Counted from the first letter of the stretch, positions 49,720 through 57,532 are shown. The stretch: 64,000 nt of DNA from Salifodinibacter halophilus (GCA_012999515.1 JABEEB010000001.1:1550001-1614000), one strand, 5' to 3'. Made by a program: numbers and translations. The notes: generated from the sequence alone by a model not told the origin.

Positions 49720-50652
49720 GTGGCATGTGATTGGGCACCGAACCCCGCCATCAGCGACGCGCATAAGCTGGCCGCGGTTGCGTTCGACCCCGACACCCCC
49801 AATCTCTTCGACGTACCCCTATCCTGGCTGACCGGCGACTGGCAGCACGAATCCTGGTCTGCGGATACGCCCGTCGAAGAGCTGTGGCTTGGGGATTGGC
49901 AGGTACGGCGCACTCCGGATCTCGCTTTTGCGGCCGTCGAGCTCCCTGAATCCCGCCTGGCCAGCCCGGCCGCGCTAGAGGCCGCCGCGTTGACGGCTTA
50001 TCGTGAGTTATTCGCGCTCCAGACGAAACTTGGCTTCGCTCACCTGCAGCGCGTCTGGCATTGGCTTTTCGATGTGATCGGGGGCGAAGGCGAAACGCAA
50101 CGTTATCGCAGCCTATGTCGTGGCCGCGCCCAAGCCGTGGACGAAGTCAACATTGTTTTGCCGCCGGCGACCGGGGTCGACAGCGCGCGGCCAGGGCTGC
50201 GTATTCAGGCAATTCTCGGATGCCAGCCGATCACGCCGATCGAAAACCCACGCCAGGTCAGCGCCTACCGCTATCCGCGCGAGCACGGTCGCCGCGCGCC
50301 GGCATTTGCCCGCGCGGCCGAAACACAACTCGGCCGCAGTCGTTATCTTCTGATTTCCGGCACGGCGAGTATCATCGGGCATCGCACGTACCACGCCGGC
50401 GACGTGCGCCGCCAAACCCGGGAGGCGGTCGCTAATATCGCGGCGGTTATAGGCGCTGCATCCCGCTCAACCGCAGCTCGCGGCCTGGACGGCCTGGCCG
50501 GCGCACGCGGTTATGTGCCCCGCGCTGCCGACGCCGAGATCGTGGCGGCGGAGCTACGCGCCCTGATGCCGAAGGTACCGATCACGTTATTACAGGCTGA
50601 GTTGTGCCGGCCGGATCTAAGTGTCGAGATCGAGGCACAGATGCGGCTCTGA
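49720..50652 (+). CDS. Chorismatase-like protein (FkbO/Hyg5/XanB2 family)
   Basis: A 310-residue protein resembling chorismatases, which cleave the enolpyruvyl ether of chorismate to give 3- or 4-hydroxybenzoate or dihydroxycyclohexadiene products. Family landmarks are HLQRVWHWLFDVIGGEGETQ, YRSLCRGRAQAV, LPPATGVD, the VSAYRYPREHGRRAPAFARA segment and LISGTASIIGHRTYHAGDV. The start is GTG at 49720, the longest frame. Product type cannot be fixed from these motifs. It diverges from opgG and converges on rarA. With ubiEJB in the window, supplying 4-hydroxybenzoate for ubiquinone is an attractive guess, but no ubiA is seen here. Confidence 0.75.
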   Translation: MACDWAPNPAISDAHKLAAVAFDPDTPNLFDVPLSWLTGDWQHESWSADTPVEELWLGDWQVRRTPDLAFAAVELPESRLASPAALEAAALTAYRELFALQTKLGFAHLQRVWHWLFDVIGGEGETQRYRSLCRGRAQAVDEVNIVLPPATGVDSARPGLRIQAILGCQPITPIENPRQVSAYRYPREHGRRAPAFARAAETQLGRSRYLLISGTASIIGHRTYHAGDVRRQTREAVANIAAVIGAASRSTAARGLDGLAGARGYVPRAADAEIVAAELRALMPKVPITLLQAELCRPDLSVEIEAQMRL

Positions 50653-50673
50653 ACCACGCCCGCGCGACGACGT

Positions 50674-52026
50674 TCAACGCCTGTCGTCATTCGTGTTGCT
50701 GGCCGCCGGCTGACTGGTTTGTTCGCGCTCGCCGGCCTCGGCGTCGCGCTGGCGAAGACGCGCCAGTTTCTCGCCGATCCGGGATTCAAGACCGCGCGGG
50801 CTCGGTTCGTAATAACGCGTGCCAACGAGTTCATCGGGCAGATACGTCTCACCAGCCGCGTAACCGTCCGCTTCGTTGTGGTCGTAGCGATAGTCCTCAC
50901 CGTAGCCAAGCTCGTTCATGAGGCTCGTCGGCGCGTTGCGTATGTGCATCGGCACTTCCAGGGAACCGTGCTCGCGGGCATCACGCCATGCTGCCTTGAA
51001 CGCGCTATACACGGCGTTGGACTTGGGCGCACTGGCCAGATAGACCCCCGCCTGGGCGATGGCCAGCTCGCCTTCCGGCGACCCTAGTCGGTCGAACGTC
51101 TCCCAAGCATCGAGACACAGTCGGAGTGCACGCGGATCCGCGTTGCCGATATCTTCGCTGGCTATGCGCACGATGCGGCGCGCGACGTAGTGTGGATCAC
51201 AGCCGGCTTCGAGCATGCGCGCCAGCCAGTAGAGTGCAGCGTCAGGATCGGACCCACGCACGCTTTTGTGCACGGCCGACATCTGATCATAGAAATAGTC
51301 GCCGCCCTTGTCGAAGCGACGCAGGCCACCAGCCAGCACCTCGTCGAGGTCGACTTGCGTGATCTCACTGGCTACGGCGTCTTCGCGTCCACCGGCGATA
51401 TCGGCCGCCAATTCGAGCAGATTCAAGGCGCGCCGGGCGTCACCATCGGCGCGTGCGGCCAGCTGATCGCGTAGCGTATCGGCCATGACGAGTTGCCGAT
51501 CGCCGAGTCCTTGCTCGATATCGGCCAACGCGCGGTCGATGAGCTCACGTATCACAACACCGTCCAACGTCCGTAGAACGTAGGTGCGGGTGCGCGACAG
51601 TAGTGCATTATTGACTTCGAACGACGGGTTTTCGGTCGTCGCACCGACAAGCACGACCGTGCCGTCTTCCACATAGGGCAGCAAGCCGTCCTGCTGCGCT
51701 TTGTTGAAACGATGAACCTCATCGACGAAAAACAGTGTGCCCTGTCCCGATCCGGCACGCGCGTTCTGGGCGTCGGCGACCGCAGCGCGTATATCCTTGA
51801 CCCCAGCCATGACCGCGGAGATCTGGACGAATCGCATGGCCACCGATTCGGCCAGAAGCCGCGCCAACGTGGTCTTGCCCGTCCCCGGCGGCCCCCAAAG
51901 GATCATCGAATGCACGCGCCCCGCCGCGAGCGCACGGCTCAGGGGTTTGTCCGCTCCGAGAATATGCGCCTGGCCGGCGAAATCAGCCAGTCGTTGCGGC
52001 CGCATACGATCGGCCAGTGGTCGCAC
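50674..52026 (-). CDS. rarA: Replication-associated recombination protein A (MgsA-like AAA+ ATPase)
   Basis: A 450-residue AAA+ ATPase that acts at stalled replication forks. Walker A is GPPGTGKTTLARLLAE and Walker B is FFVDEVHRFNKAQQD; a sensor follows in VLVGATTENPSFEVN. The C-terminal tetramerisation region has YDQMSAVHKSVRGSDPDAAL and YLARMLEAG-like sequence. The annotated GTG at 52026 gives a slightly short N-terminus. The frame stays open further upstream (to about 52070) but has only a CTG there. E. coli RarA has about 18 more N-terminal residues, so a non-standard start is possible. Confidence 0.94.
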   Translation of the reverse strand: MRPLADRMRPQRLADFAGQAHILGADKPLSRALAAGRVHSMILWGPPGTGKTTLARLLAESVAMRFVQISAVMAGVKDIRAAVADAQNARAGSGQGTLFFVDEVHRFNKAQQDGLLPYVEDGTVVLVGATTENPSFEVNNALLSRTRTYVLRTLDGVVIRELIDRALADIEQGLGDRQLVMADTLRDQLAARADGDARRALNLLELAADIAGGREDAVASEITQVDLDEVLAGGLRRFDKGGDYFYDQMSAVHKSVRGSDPDAALYWLARMLEAGCDPHYVARRIVRIASEDIGNADPRALRLCLDAWETFDRLGSPEGELAIAQAGVYLASAPKSNAVYSAFKAAWRDAREHGSLEVPMHIRNAPTSLMNELGYGEDYRYDHNEADGYAAGETYLPDELVGTRYYEPSPRGLESRIGEKLARLRQRDAEAGEREQTSQPAASNTNDDRR

Positions 52027-52310
52027 TGCGTCCGCTTCCGAATCAGTTGAAAGAGAGAATTGCTGTTGGTGAGACAGGGCGTGTCACCGCTTGTTCGCCA
52101 CGATGGCTTCCAGCGTATCACTGTGCCCAGCAAGGTCGACCCCTGGCCACAGCAGCGGTCACGCTCAAGCGACGCGGCCCCAAAAAACAAACTTGCTTCG
52201 GTCCAAGGCGTCGCCATCACGCAGCCGGCCAACGCCTCGCTGTTTCGCATAGCCCGCGCGGCGCGCGGGCCACCGCCAACTATTTGTTACCGATCCGCTC
52301 TGGACGCCGA
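52027..52310 (+). other. Intergenic region with a short GC palindrome
   Basis: No gene is recognised between rarA and the SDR gene. A palindrome GCCCGCGC-GGC-GCGCGGGC lies at 52252-52270, about 40 bp past the SDR stop. It lacks a T-tract on either strand, so it is at most a weak terminator. Confidence 0.45.
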
Positions 52311-53045
52311 CTACATATCAAAATTGGTCGGCACCACGATTACGTCGCGAATCGTGACGTTGCGTGGGCGGGTCAGCATGAACATGATGCAATCCGCGAC
52401 CTCGTCCGGCTCGATCAGACTGCCCGACTCCTTGGCCTTACGCAGGTTTTCGGCCGGCCAATCATTTAAAAGCGCACTGCTGACCGGTCCGGGCGAAACT
52501 TCCCCCATGCGAATGCCGTGCTGGATGACCTGACGGCGCGTAGTCTGCACGAAACAGTTGATCGCCCATTTCGAGGAGGCATAGACCGGCTCCCACGGAA
52601 CCGGGTAGTGGCCCGCAACCGAGCAGGTGACCACGATATCGCCGGTGCCACGCTCGACCATCGGCGGCAGCATATCGCGTATGTTTTTCATCGCCACATT
52701 GACGTTCAGATCAATCACGCGGTCGATGGTGTCCGTTTCGGCGTCGAGCAGATCGCCACCGACATACGCGCCAGCGTTGGCGTGGAAGATATCGACATGG
52801 TCGACCGTATCCAGAAGACGCGGCACGAGATTGGCACACTGCTGACTATCCAGAAGATCGACGACTAGCGGTATCGCTCGCTCGCCGAGCGCCTCGCAGA
52901 GGTGGTTCAACGCCGATTCGTCACGGTCCACTAATACCACCGTCGCACCCGCGTTCAGCATCGCCTCGGTCGAGGCTTGCCCGATACCGGATGCCGCCCC
53001 GGTGACCGCTGCTATTTTCCCGTCGAGGGCATCGGTTTCAACCAT
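52311..53045 (-). CDS. Short-chain dehydrogenase/reductase
   Basis: A 244-residue classical SDR. The nucleotide-binding motif is AAVTGAASGIGQAS; an acidic residue follows beta-2 (VLVDRDE), which favours NAD(H). The active site is the Ser in TCSVAGHY and the Tyr-x3-Lys in VYASSKWAI. The substrate is unknown. It is preceded by a clear promoter with an overlapping palindrome, described separately, so it is probably a regulated single-gene unit. Confidence 0.9.
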   Translation of the reverse strand: MVETDALDGKIAAVTGAASGIGQASTEAMLNAGATVVLVDRDESALNHLCEALGERAIPLVVDLLDSQQCANLVPRLLDTVDHVDIFHANAGAYVGGDLLDAETDTIDRVIDLNVNVAMKNIRDMLPPMVERGTGDIVVTCSVAGHYPVPWEPVYASSKWAINCFVQTTRRQVIQHGIRMGEVSPGPVSSALLNDWPAENLRKAKESGSLIEPDEVADCIMFMLTRPRNVTIRDVIVVPTNFDM

Positions 53046-53101
53046 CCCATGACTCCGTTTCGATAAAGTCTCGCGTCAAATACACGGCCGACGCAATATA
53101 A

Positions 53102-53135
53102 GATACAAGTGTATCCATATTTATACACCTGTCAA
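53102..53135 (-). promoter_or_regulatory. Sigma-70-like promoter and overlapping palindromic operator of the SDR gene
   Basis: On the minus strand a perfect -35 TTGACA (53130-53135) is separated by 16 bp from TACACT (53108-53113), a four-of-six -10. The palindrome GATACA-AG-TGTATC (53102-53115) covers the -10. A further inverted pair GTGTAT/ATACAC spans 53109-53128. A repressor of the TetR or MarR type binding here would block transcription; which one is unknown. The nearest such gene is the OhrR-like regulator at 54596. Confidence 0.6.
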
Positions 53136-53146
53136 AGGTCGGTAGC

Positions 53147-54193
53147 TTACGCGCCGACAGCGTTCCGTATGGCATTGGCCGTGGCATCCCACCCGAGGCA
53201 ATCGTCTGTTATCGACATGCCGTAGGTCATGTCAGTGCCGACTTTCTGTTTACCCGCTGTGAGGTTGCTCTCCAGCATGACCCCGGCGATCGCGCGCTCA
53301 CCCGCACGCCGACGTGCTGCAAGATCAGCAAGCACGGCGGGTTGGGCAGCGGCGACCTTGCCACTGTTGGCGTGGCTACAATCGACGATTAGACGCTGTG
53401 GCTGATTGATCTCACCCAGCGCGTCAACAGCCGCGCTGACATGCTCACGTGCGTAATTGGGGCCTCCCCGACCGCCACGCAGAATCAAATGCGGACGTGG
53501 GTTGCCGGCGGTCGCCATGGCCGCCGGACGACCCTCATCGTCGACGCCGATATAGTGCTGCGGCATCGACGCCGCTTCGACCGCGTTCATGGCACTTGTC
53601 AATCCACCATCGGGCGCGTTCTTGAAGCCAACCGGCAAATCGAGTGCACTAACCCGCTCCCGATGTGTCTGCGACTCAGTGGTACGCGCCCCGACGGCCG
53701 CCCAGGCCAGCGTATCCGCCAGATAATCAGCGGCGATCGGGCTTAAAAGCTCGGTCGCGAGGGGCAAACCGAGTTCTGCGAGCTCGATCAGAAGCGCGCG
53801 GGTTGTATGGAGCCCGCGTTCAATGTCATTACCGCCATCCAGATCCGGATCGTGCAGCAGGCCTTTCCAACCAACGGTTGTGCGCGGTTTCTCGACATAG
53901 GCGCGCATCACGATTACGGCATGTTCGGACAGCTCGTCGGCCAGCGCGGTCAGGCGTCGGCCGTATTCGAGTGCTGCATCGCGATCGTGCAGCGAACAAG
54001 GGCCGGCGATCACCAGCAGACGGTCGTCAGCGCCGGCCAGTATGGCGTCAATCAACGAGCGCTGGTGCGCGATCCGTGCCGCCGAAATCGGATCGAATGG
54101 CAGCCGTTGGCGAAGCTCGGCCGGCGATGGTAGCGGGTTGATCCGCGTTGCCGACGGCTGTGAATCGAGGCTACGTGCGGTGGCACAATCCAT
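53147..54193 (-). CDS. 3-deoxy-7-phosphoheptulonate synthase (DAHP synthase, AroG/F/H type)
   Basis: A 348-residue class I DAHP synthase, condensing phosphoenolpyruvate and erythrose-4-phosphate at the entry to aromatic amino acid synthesis. Motifs: LLVIAGPCSLHDRDAALEYG, MRAYVEKPRTTVGWKG, WAAVGARTTESQTHRE, GFKNAPDGG, LILRGGRGGPNY and VDCSHANSGK. A GGGAG ribosome site is 6 bp before the ATG. Which amino acid inhibits it is not decided from sequence. The leader, described separately, contains an aromatic-rich mini-ORF and a terminator, so expression is probably attenuated. Confidence 0.96.
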   Translation of the reverse strand: MDCATARSLDSQPSATRINPLPSPAELRQRLPFDPISAARIAHQRSLIDAILAGADDRLLVIAGPCSLHDRDAALEYGRRLTALADELSEHAVIVMRAYVEKPRTTVGWKGLLHDPDLDGGNDIERGLHTTRALLIELAELGLPLATELLSPIAADYLADTLAWAAVGARTTESQTHRERVSALDLPVGFKNAPDGGLTSAMNAVEAASMPQHYIGVDDEGRPAAMATAGNPRPHLILRGGRGGPNYAREHVSAAVDALGEINQPQRLIVDCSHANSGKVAAAQPAVLADLAARRRAGERAIAGVMLESNLTAGKQKVGTDMTYGMSITDDCLGWDATANAIRNAVGA

Positions 54194-54329
54194 GATCGAC
54201 TCCCGGTTGTGTCGCTACGATCAGTGCGTGCAACGAAGAATTTGTGCGTTGTTCAGGTTGGGCGGCGATTGAAAATGTTGTGCGATACGTCATCCGATAT
54301 TCCTTTTCCAGCTCGATTTGGTAATCCAT

Positions 54330-54366
54330 AAAAAACCCCCGGCTGGAAGACCAGCCGGGGGTTTTT
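54330..54366 (-). terminator. Intrinsic terminator in the DAHP synthase leader (attenuator)
   Basis: On the minus strand an A-run, the stem CCCCCGGCTGG, a TCTT loop, its perfect complement CCAGCCGGGGG and six T residues. It lies between the leader ORF and the DAHP synthase start (about 140 bp before the ATG). It would stop transcription before the gene unless an alternative structure forms. Its symmetry means it could also end plus-strand transcription. Confidence 0.9.
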
Positions 54367-54376
54367 GCAAATCCGT

Positions 54377-54405
54377 GGCCAGGCTCCCAAATCGGGCGCC
54401 TGGCC
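54377..54405 (-). promoter_or_regulatory. Upstream hairpin of the attenuator leader
   Basis: GGCCAGGC and GCCTGGCC form an 8-bp perfect stem, with a further CCC/GGG pair inside the loop, between the leader ORF stop and the terminator. In the classic attenuator design this would be the pause or anti-terminator-competing structure. Confidence 0.6.
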
Positions 54406-54414
54406 GTTACCGGT

Positions 54415-54519
54415 TCAGGCGCGCATGCGACCAAACCAGTAGTAATAAAACGAGCACGCTGTTCCCGTCGCGCTAGGCACGCGGCAGACCATCGAAGTGT
54501 GGGATGTTTGCTTACTCAT
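54415..54519 (-). CDS. Putative aromatic leader peptide of the DAHP synthase gene
   Basis: A 34-codon reading frame starts ATG 54519 and ends TGA at 54415-54417. Codons 24-29 read Phe-Tyr-Tyr-Tyr-Trp-Phe (FYYYWF). Six consecutive aromatic codons, covering all three aromatic amino acids, stand just before a hairpin and a terminator, with DAHP synthase downstream. Ribosome stalling here at low charged tRNA would be expected to favour anti-termination. Weak point: no clear Shine-Dalgarno is visible before either ATG (54519 or the adjacent 54522), nor before the internal Met10. Confidence 0.75.
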   Translation of the reverse strand: MSKQTSHTSMVCRVPSATGTACSFYYYWFGRMRA

Positions 54520-54529
54520 CATGAGCAGC

Positions 54530-54558
54530 ACATTACGACGCCGACCAGCGAAAATCAA
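54530..54558 (-). promoter_or_regulatory. Weak candidate promoter for the aromatic leader
   Basis: TTGATT (54553-54558) and TAATGT (54530-54535) on the minus strand are 17 bp apart. The -35 matches four of six bases but the -10 only three of six. Transcription from it would begin close to the leader ATG, which could explain the missing ribosome site. A promoter inside or before the OhrR-like gene is equally possible. Confidence 0.3.
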
Positions 54559-54595
54559 CCGCCGGCGCGATACATAAGCGCATCACGCCACCCAC

Positions 54596-55075
54596 CTAAT
54601 CTTCGGGCCGGTCTGCAGCATCAAGCCGGTCGGCGACTGTTCGCAACTGACCACAAAGATCGATCATCTCGGTACGCGTTAGCCCTGTAGCACGCGCGAG
54701 ATTACTCTGGACGTCAGCGACAGCCGATTTCAGCGCAGCGCCGTGACTCGTCAGTCGCACCAGAAGTTGGCGCTGATTATTGATCGGTCGTTCACGCTCG
54801 ATTAACGACGATTCCTCCATTTTCTTGAGAATCGGCGTCACGCTCGATGGATCGAGACAGATGCGTTCGGCGATGGCACCAGCGGTCAGACACTCCTCCG
54901 CATAAAGGGCCAGCAGAACCAGATACTGTGGATGGGTTATGCCCAGATCGGCAAGGCGCTCGGTATACAGGCGCGTAATACTGCGCGCGCCACGACAAAG
55001 CGCCAAACACAGTTGGTCTTCCAGCGCCAGATTAGGGAAATTATCGGTTGTATTATCGCGATCAGACTCGCTCAT
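54596..55075 (-). CDS. MarR-family regulator, OhrR-like
   Basis: A 159-residue winged-helix repressor. The N-terminal helix ALEDQLCLALCRGARS holds the Cys of the OhrR type (LxxQLCFAL in OhrR), which senses organic hydroperoxides. HPQYLVLLALY, the recognition segment LDPSSVTPILKKMEESSLIERE and a wing with RQLLVRLTSHG follow. No ohr peroxidase gene is adjacent, so the target is unclear. A second Cys lies four residues later. It lies upstream of the aromatic leader in the same direction. Confidence 0.85.
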   Translation of the reverse strand: MSESDRDNTTDNFPNLALEDQLCLALCRGARSITRLYTERLADLGITHPQYLVLLALYAEECLTAGAIAERICLDPSSVTPILKKMEESSLIERERPINNQRQLLVRLTSHGAALKSAVADVQSNLARATGLTRTEMIDLCGQLRTVADRLDAADRPED

Positions 55076-55164
55076 AAACCAAGGCTACCAGTTCTTTGGC
55101 AGCCAACACATCGGCCACTGCTTCGCAGTATGCGCCGCTCCACGCATTTGCATCCTTGCGCGCG

Positions 55165-55866
55165 CTACGCGGCCGTGTCGTCAAACCGCATGCTCGTGCC
55201 ATCCCAAACGAGACGGCGATCGGCGCGACGCGTACTCGACTCGATCCGACGGGCGTTGGGTCGATCATTGGTCGCGACCCAAGTCCACGCCTCGGCCGGC
55301 TCACGCCCGAAGTGAACATGGCGCGCCACCAGCCCCTGTTCGCGAACGTGCGTCGGCGCATCGATATACCAGACTGCATCGAGGCACTCACATAGTTCGC
55401 ACCAGGGCGGATCGTCGAGCAAAAGATAATTGCCCTCGGTGATCACCAACGGTGTCGTCGGCGCAATGGCTACGGCGCCCGCAACTGGCTCGTCGAGCGT
55501 GCGCGAAAAATCCGGCGCGTAGATCGTCGACCCACGCTCGCAAGCCGCTCGCGTACGCGCCAACAAGGCGTGATAACCATCGGCGTCGAACGTCTCGGGT
55601 GCGCCCTTGCGATCTGCCAAGCCCAGACGTTCGAGTTGACTATTGGCCAAGTGAAAACCATCCATTGGCACATTGACGGCCGTGCAGCCCAATTGGCGCA
55701 CCAACGCGGCCGCTAATGTCGATTTGCCGGCACCCGGGGCGCCCACGATGCCCAGCAATGCGCGTCGGTCTCGCGCACCGATCAACGCATGGGCGGCGCA
55801 CACGACCTCATCAGCCAACCACTCGTCGGTATCGTCGCCAGACATCAATGGTCGAGAATCAGTCAC
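55165..55866 (-). CDS. P-loop kinase of the uridine kinase/pantothenate kinase-like family (FrcK/YggC type)
   Basis: A kinase of about 226-233 residues, starting at GTG 55866 or ATG 55845. Walker A is LGIVGAPGAGKSTLAAALV; VPMDGFHLANSQLERLGLAD is the family's acceptor-site segment, KGAPETFDADGY follows, and VITEGNYLLLDDPPW is the Walker B region. Homologues phosphorylate nucleosides, pantothenate or sugars; the substrate here is not identifiable. It is on the same strand as the LysR gene and separated from it by a short unidentified frame. Confidence 0.85.
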   Translation of the reverse strand: MTDSRPLMSGDDTDEWLADEVVCAAHALIGARDRRALLGIVGAPGAGKSTLAAALVRQLGCTAVNVPMDGFHLANSQLERLGLADRKGAPETFDADGYHALLARTRAACERGSTIYAPDFSRTLDEPVAGAVAIAPTTPLVITEGNYLLLDDPPWCELCECLDAVWYIDAPTHVREQGLVARHVHFGREPAEAWTWVATNDRPNARRIESSTRRADRRLVWDGTSMRFDDTAA

Positions 55867-56138
55867 GGGCGTATGTGAGCCGGCACCGGCGACGTGCTTA
55901 CAAGCGTCGAGTGCGCGGTTTCCTTAGGCACGGTGAACAGCCTCCGCCGGGCGCATGCCGCACGGATAACACGGTAAATGGCGCCGATAGCGCCAGCCCG
56001 ACGACAACGATAGACGCGGGCCATCACGCGGCGCTGTGCCATGTGCATGCCTTGGTTCGACCATTGCCACACTGTCGTTTCATATTCGGGCGCGCAATAG
56101 CCTGGATACACGATTGTCCGGCTAGCGTGCGGCCGCAC
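55863..56138 (-). CDS. Short reading frame of unknown reality
   Basis: A 91-codon frame fills the gap between the LysR gene and the kinase. It overlaps both ends slightly, and its TGA overlaps the kinase GTG. It is Arg- and Cys-rich, with no recognised domain or hydrophobic segment. The overlap with the kinase start slightly favours it being real; the lack of any family resemblance is against it. Confidence 0.2.
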   Translation of the reverse strand: MRPHASRTIVYPGYCAPEYETTVWQWSNQGMHMAQRRVMARVYRCRRAGAIGAIYRVIRAACARRRLFTVPKETAHSTLVSTSPVPAHIRP

Positions 56139-57027
56139 GCAAATGGCTGATCAACGTATCGACGTATGGATTAATCACCTCGCTGCGGACGGGCGTGCAG
56201 ACATAAATATGGCGCAGCGCCCAGTCTTCGGCCAGACTGACGGTAGCAAGACAGCAATCCAATTGCTCGATAACCGAGCGTGGCACGATGGCGATACCGA
56301 CGCCGGCCGCCACCAGATTACCGACGGTGATGAAATCATTCACACGCACACGGTAGATGACACGTTTCCCCCGGTGCTCAGCCTGTTCGACGATCAACTC
56401 GTGTAACGGCGCATAATCCCGCAATCCGATAAACGACTCGGCCAAACAAGCCTCGAAATCGACGCTGGTCGCGGTGGCCAATGGATGTGTCGTCGGCGTG
56501 ATCACCACGAGCTCATCGCGCGCGAGCGCCTCGAAATTCAGCGCCGGATGTCGGTTATCGTTACACAGCCCTAGATCCGCACGGCCGGCCGCGACCTCGG
56601 TGGGAATATCCTCGCTGCGTGCCTGCTCCAGTTCCACATCGGCCAGAGGGTTGTCGCGGAAAAACGAGGCCAGTGTGCGTGGCGCGAGATCGATAAGCGA
56701 GGTGTTGTTGGCGAGTAGCGACACGCTTGTTCGAACGTTAGCACTGTAATCGGCCAGATCGGCGTGCATGCGTTCGAGGCCAGCAAAGCACTGACGCGCA
56801 TGTTCGGCTACCACGCGCCCCGCAGCCGTCGGCACCATGCCGCGCCGGCTGCGCTCGAGCAGTTTCGTGCCCAACGCAGATTCCAAATTCGACAACCGCT
56901 CGCTAACTGACGACGGCACCAGATACTGCTGCCGAGCGCCGGCCGAGACGCTGCCGGTATCGACAACGGCTAGAAACAAACGCAGATCACTGAGTTTGTA
57001 ATGCAGCGGCGGGGTGCTTTTCGGCAT
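56122..57027 (-). CDS. LysR-family transcriptional regulator
   Basis: A 301-residue LysR-type regulator. The N-terminal helix-turn-helix lies in about residues 12-65 (LRLFLAVVDTGSVSAGARQQ, then SSVSERLSNLESALGTKLLE). The effector domain starts near residue 90. The inducer and targets are unknown; the divergent small secreted-protein gene and the kinase are candidates by position. Confidence 0.9.
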   Translation of the reverse strand: MPKSTPPLHYKLSDLRLFLAVVDTGSVSAGARQQYLVPSSVSERLSNLESALGTKLLERSRRGMVPTAAGRVVAEHARQCFAGLERMHADLADYSANVRTSVSLLANNTSLIDLAPRTLASFFRDNPLADVELEQARSEDIPTEVAAGRADLGLCNDNRHPALNFEALARDELVVITPTTHPLATATSVDFEACLAESFIGLRDYAPLHELIVEQAEHRGKRVIYRVRVNDFITVGNLVAAGVGIAIVPRSVIEQLDCCLATVSLAEDWALRHIYVCTPVRSEVINPYVDTLISHLRAAAR

Positions 57028-57173
57028 AACCGAATTCTAACTTCGGATCATCCCATTTGTAATCGAATGCATAACCACAAGGTTCCTCATTGAACGCAGC
57101 AATCGATTAGTAAGTTTTGATGCCTTTCGGCTATCGGAGCCTAAATTGTTTGCTGTGGTCAAACACACATCCA

Positions 57174-57188
57174 CCCGGCTAAGCCGGG
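57174..57188 (+). promoter_or_regulatory. Palindrome in the leader of the small secreted-protein gene
   Basis: CCCGGCT-A-AGCCGGG lies immediately before the AAGGAG ribosome site of the gene starting at 57209. It could be an operator or a translation-modulating hairpin. Confidence 0.4.
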
Positions 57189-57208
57189 CGAACCAACAAG
57201 GAGACGTT

Positions 57209-57532
57209 ATGCGTTTCACATCACTAACCACGGGTTCGATTTTTGCGACTGCGCTTCTCATAGGCGGTATGGCATTTACCAGCGTTGCCTCCGCTGCCGG
57301 GCCGACCAACCCCGTTGGCACGACCAATACATTGCCTCGCGCGCAGCCCACACTCGGTGAAAGCGGCGCGGCACCACGCGCCAACGAGCTTCACTCCGCC
57401 GAGCAAAATCAGTCGGCCCAAAACACGCGGCAAGCTGCGAGCCAGAATCAGGGCGACAAAGTGGCGCGCAACGTCACTGAGCAGACCACCTCCCATGGCA
57501 CGCGCCCCGACCGCCATAAACGGGAACTTTGA
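57209..57532 (+). CDS. Small secreted protein of unknown function
   Basis: 107 residues from the ATG at 57209, chosen because AAGGAG lies 6 bp upstream and the signal peptide then begins at once. An in-frame start at 57146 lacks both. The signal peptide (TGSIFATALLIGGMAFTS, cut after ASA) leaves a mature part of about 79 residues rich in Gln, Asn, Ala and Thr, without Cys or hydrophobic core, so probably disordered. I do not recognise a family. It has its own terminator and is divergent from the LysR gene. Confidence 0.7.
   Translation: MRFTSLTTGSIFATALLIGGMAFTSVASAAGPTNPVGTTNTLPRAQPTLGESGAAPRANELHSAEQNQSAQNTRQAASQNQGDKVARNVTEQTTSHGTRPDRHKREL

Noticed and set aside
54194-54434. A longer minus-strand frame (54171-54434) as a leader gene
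   Set aside because: It runs across the terminator hairpin and overlaps the DAHP synthase start in a different frame. The upstream frame with FYYYWF is the better leader candidate.
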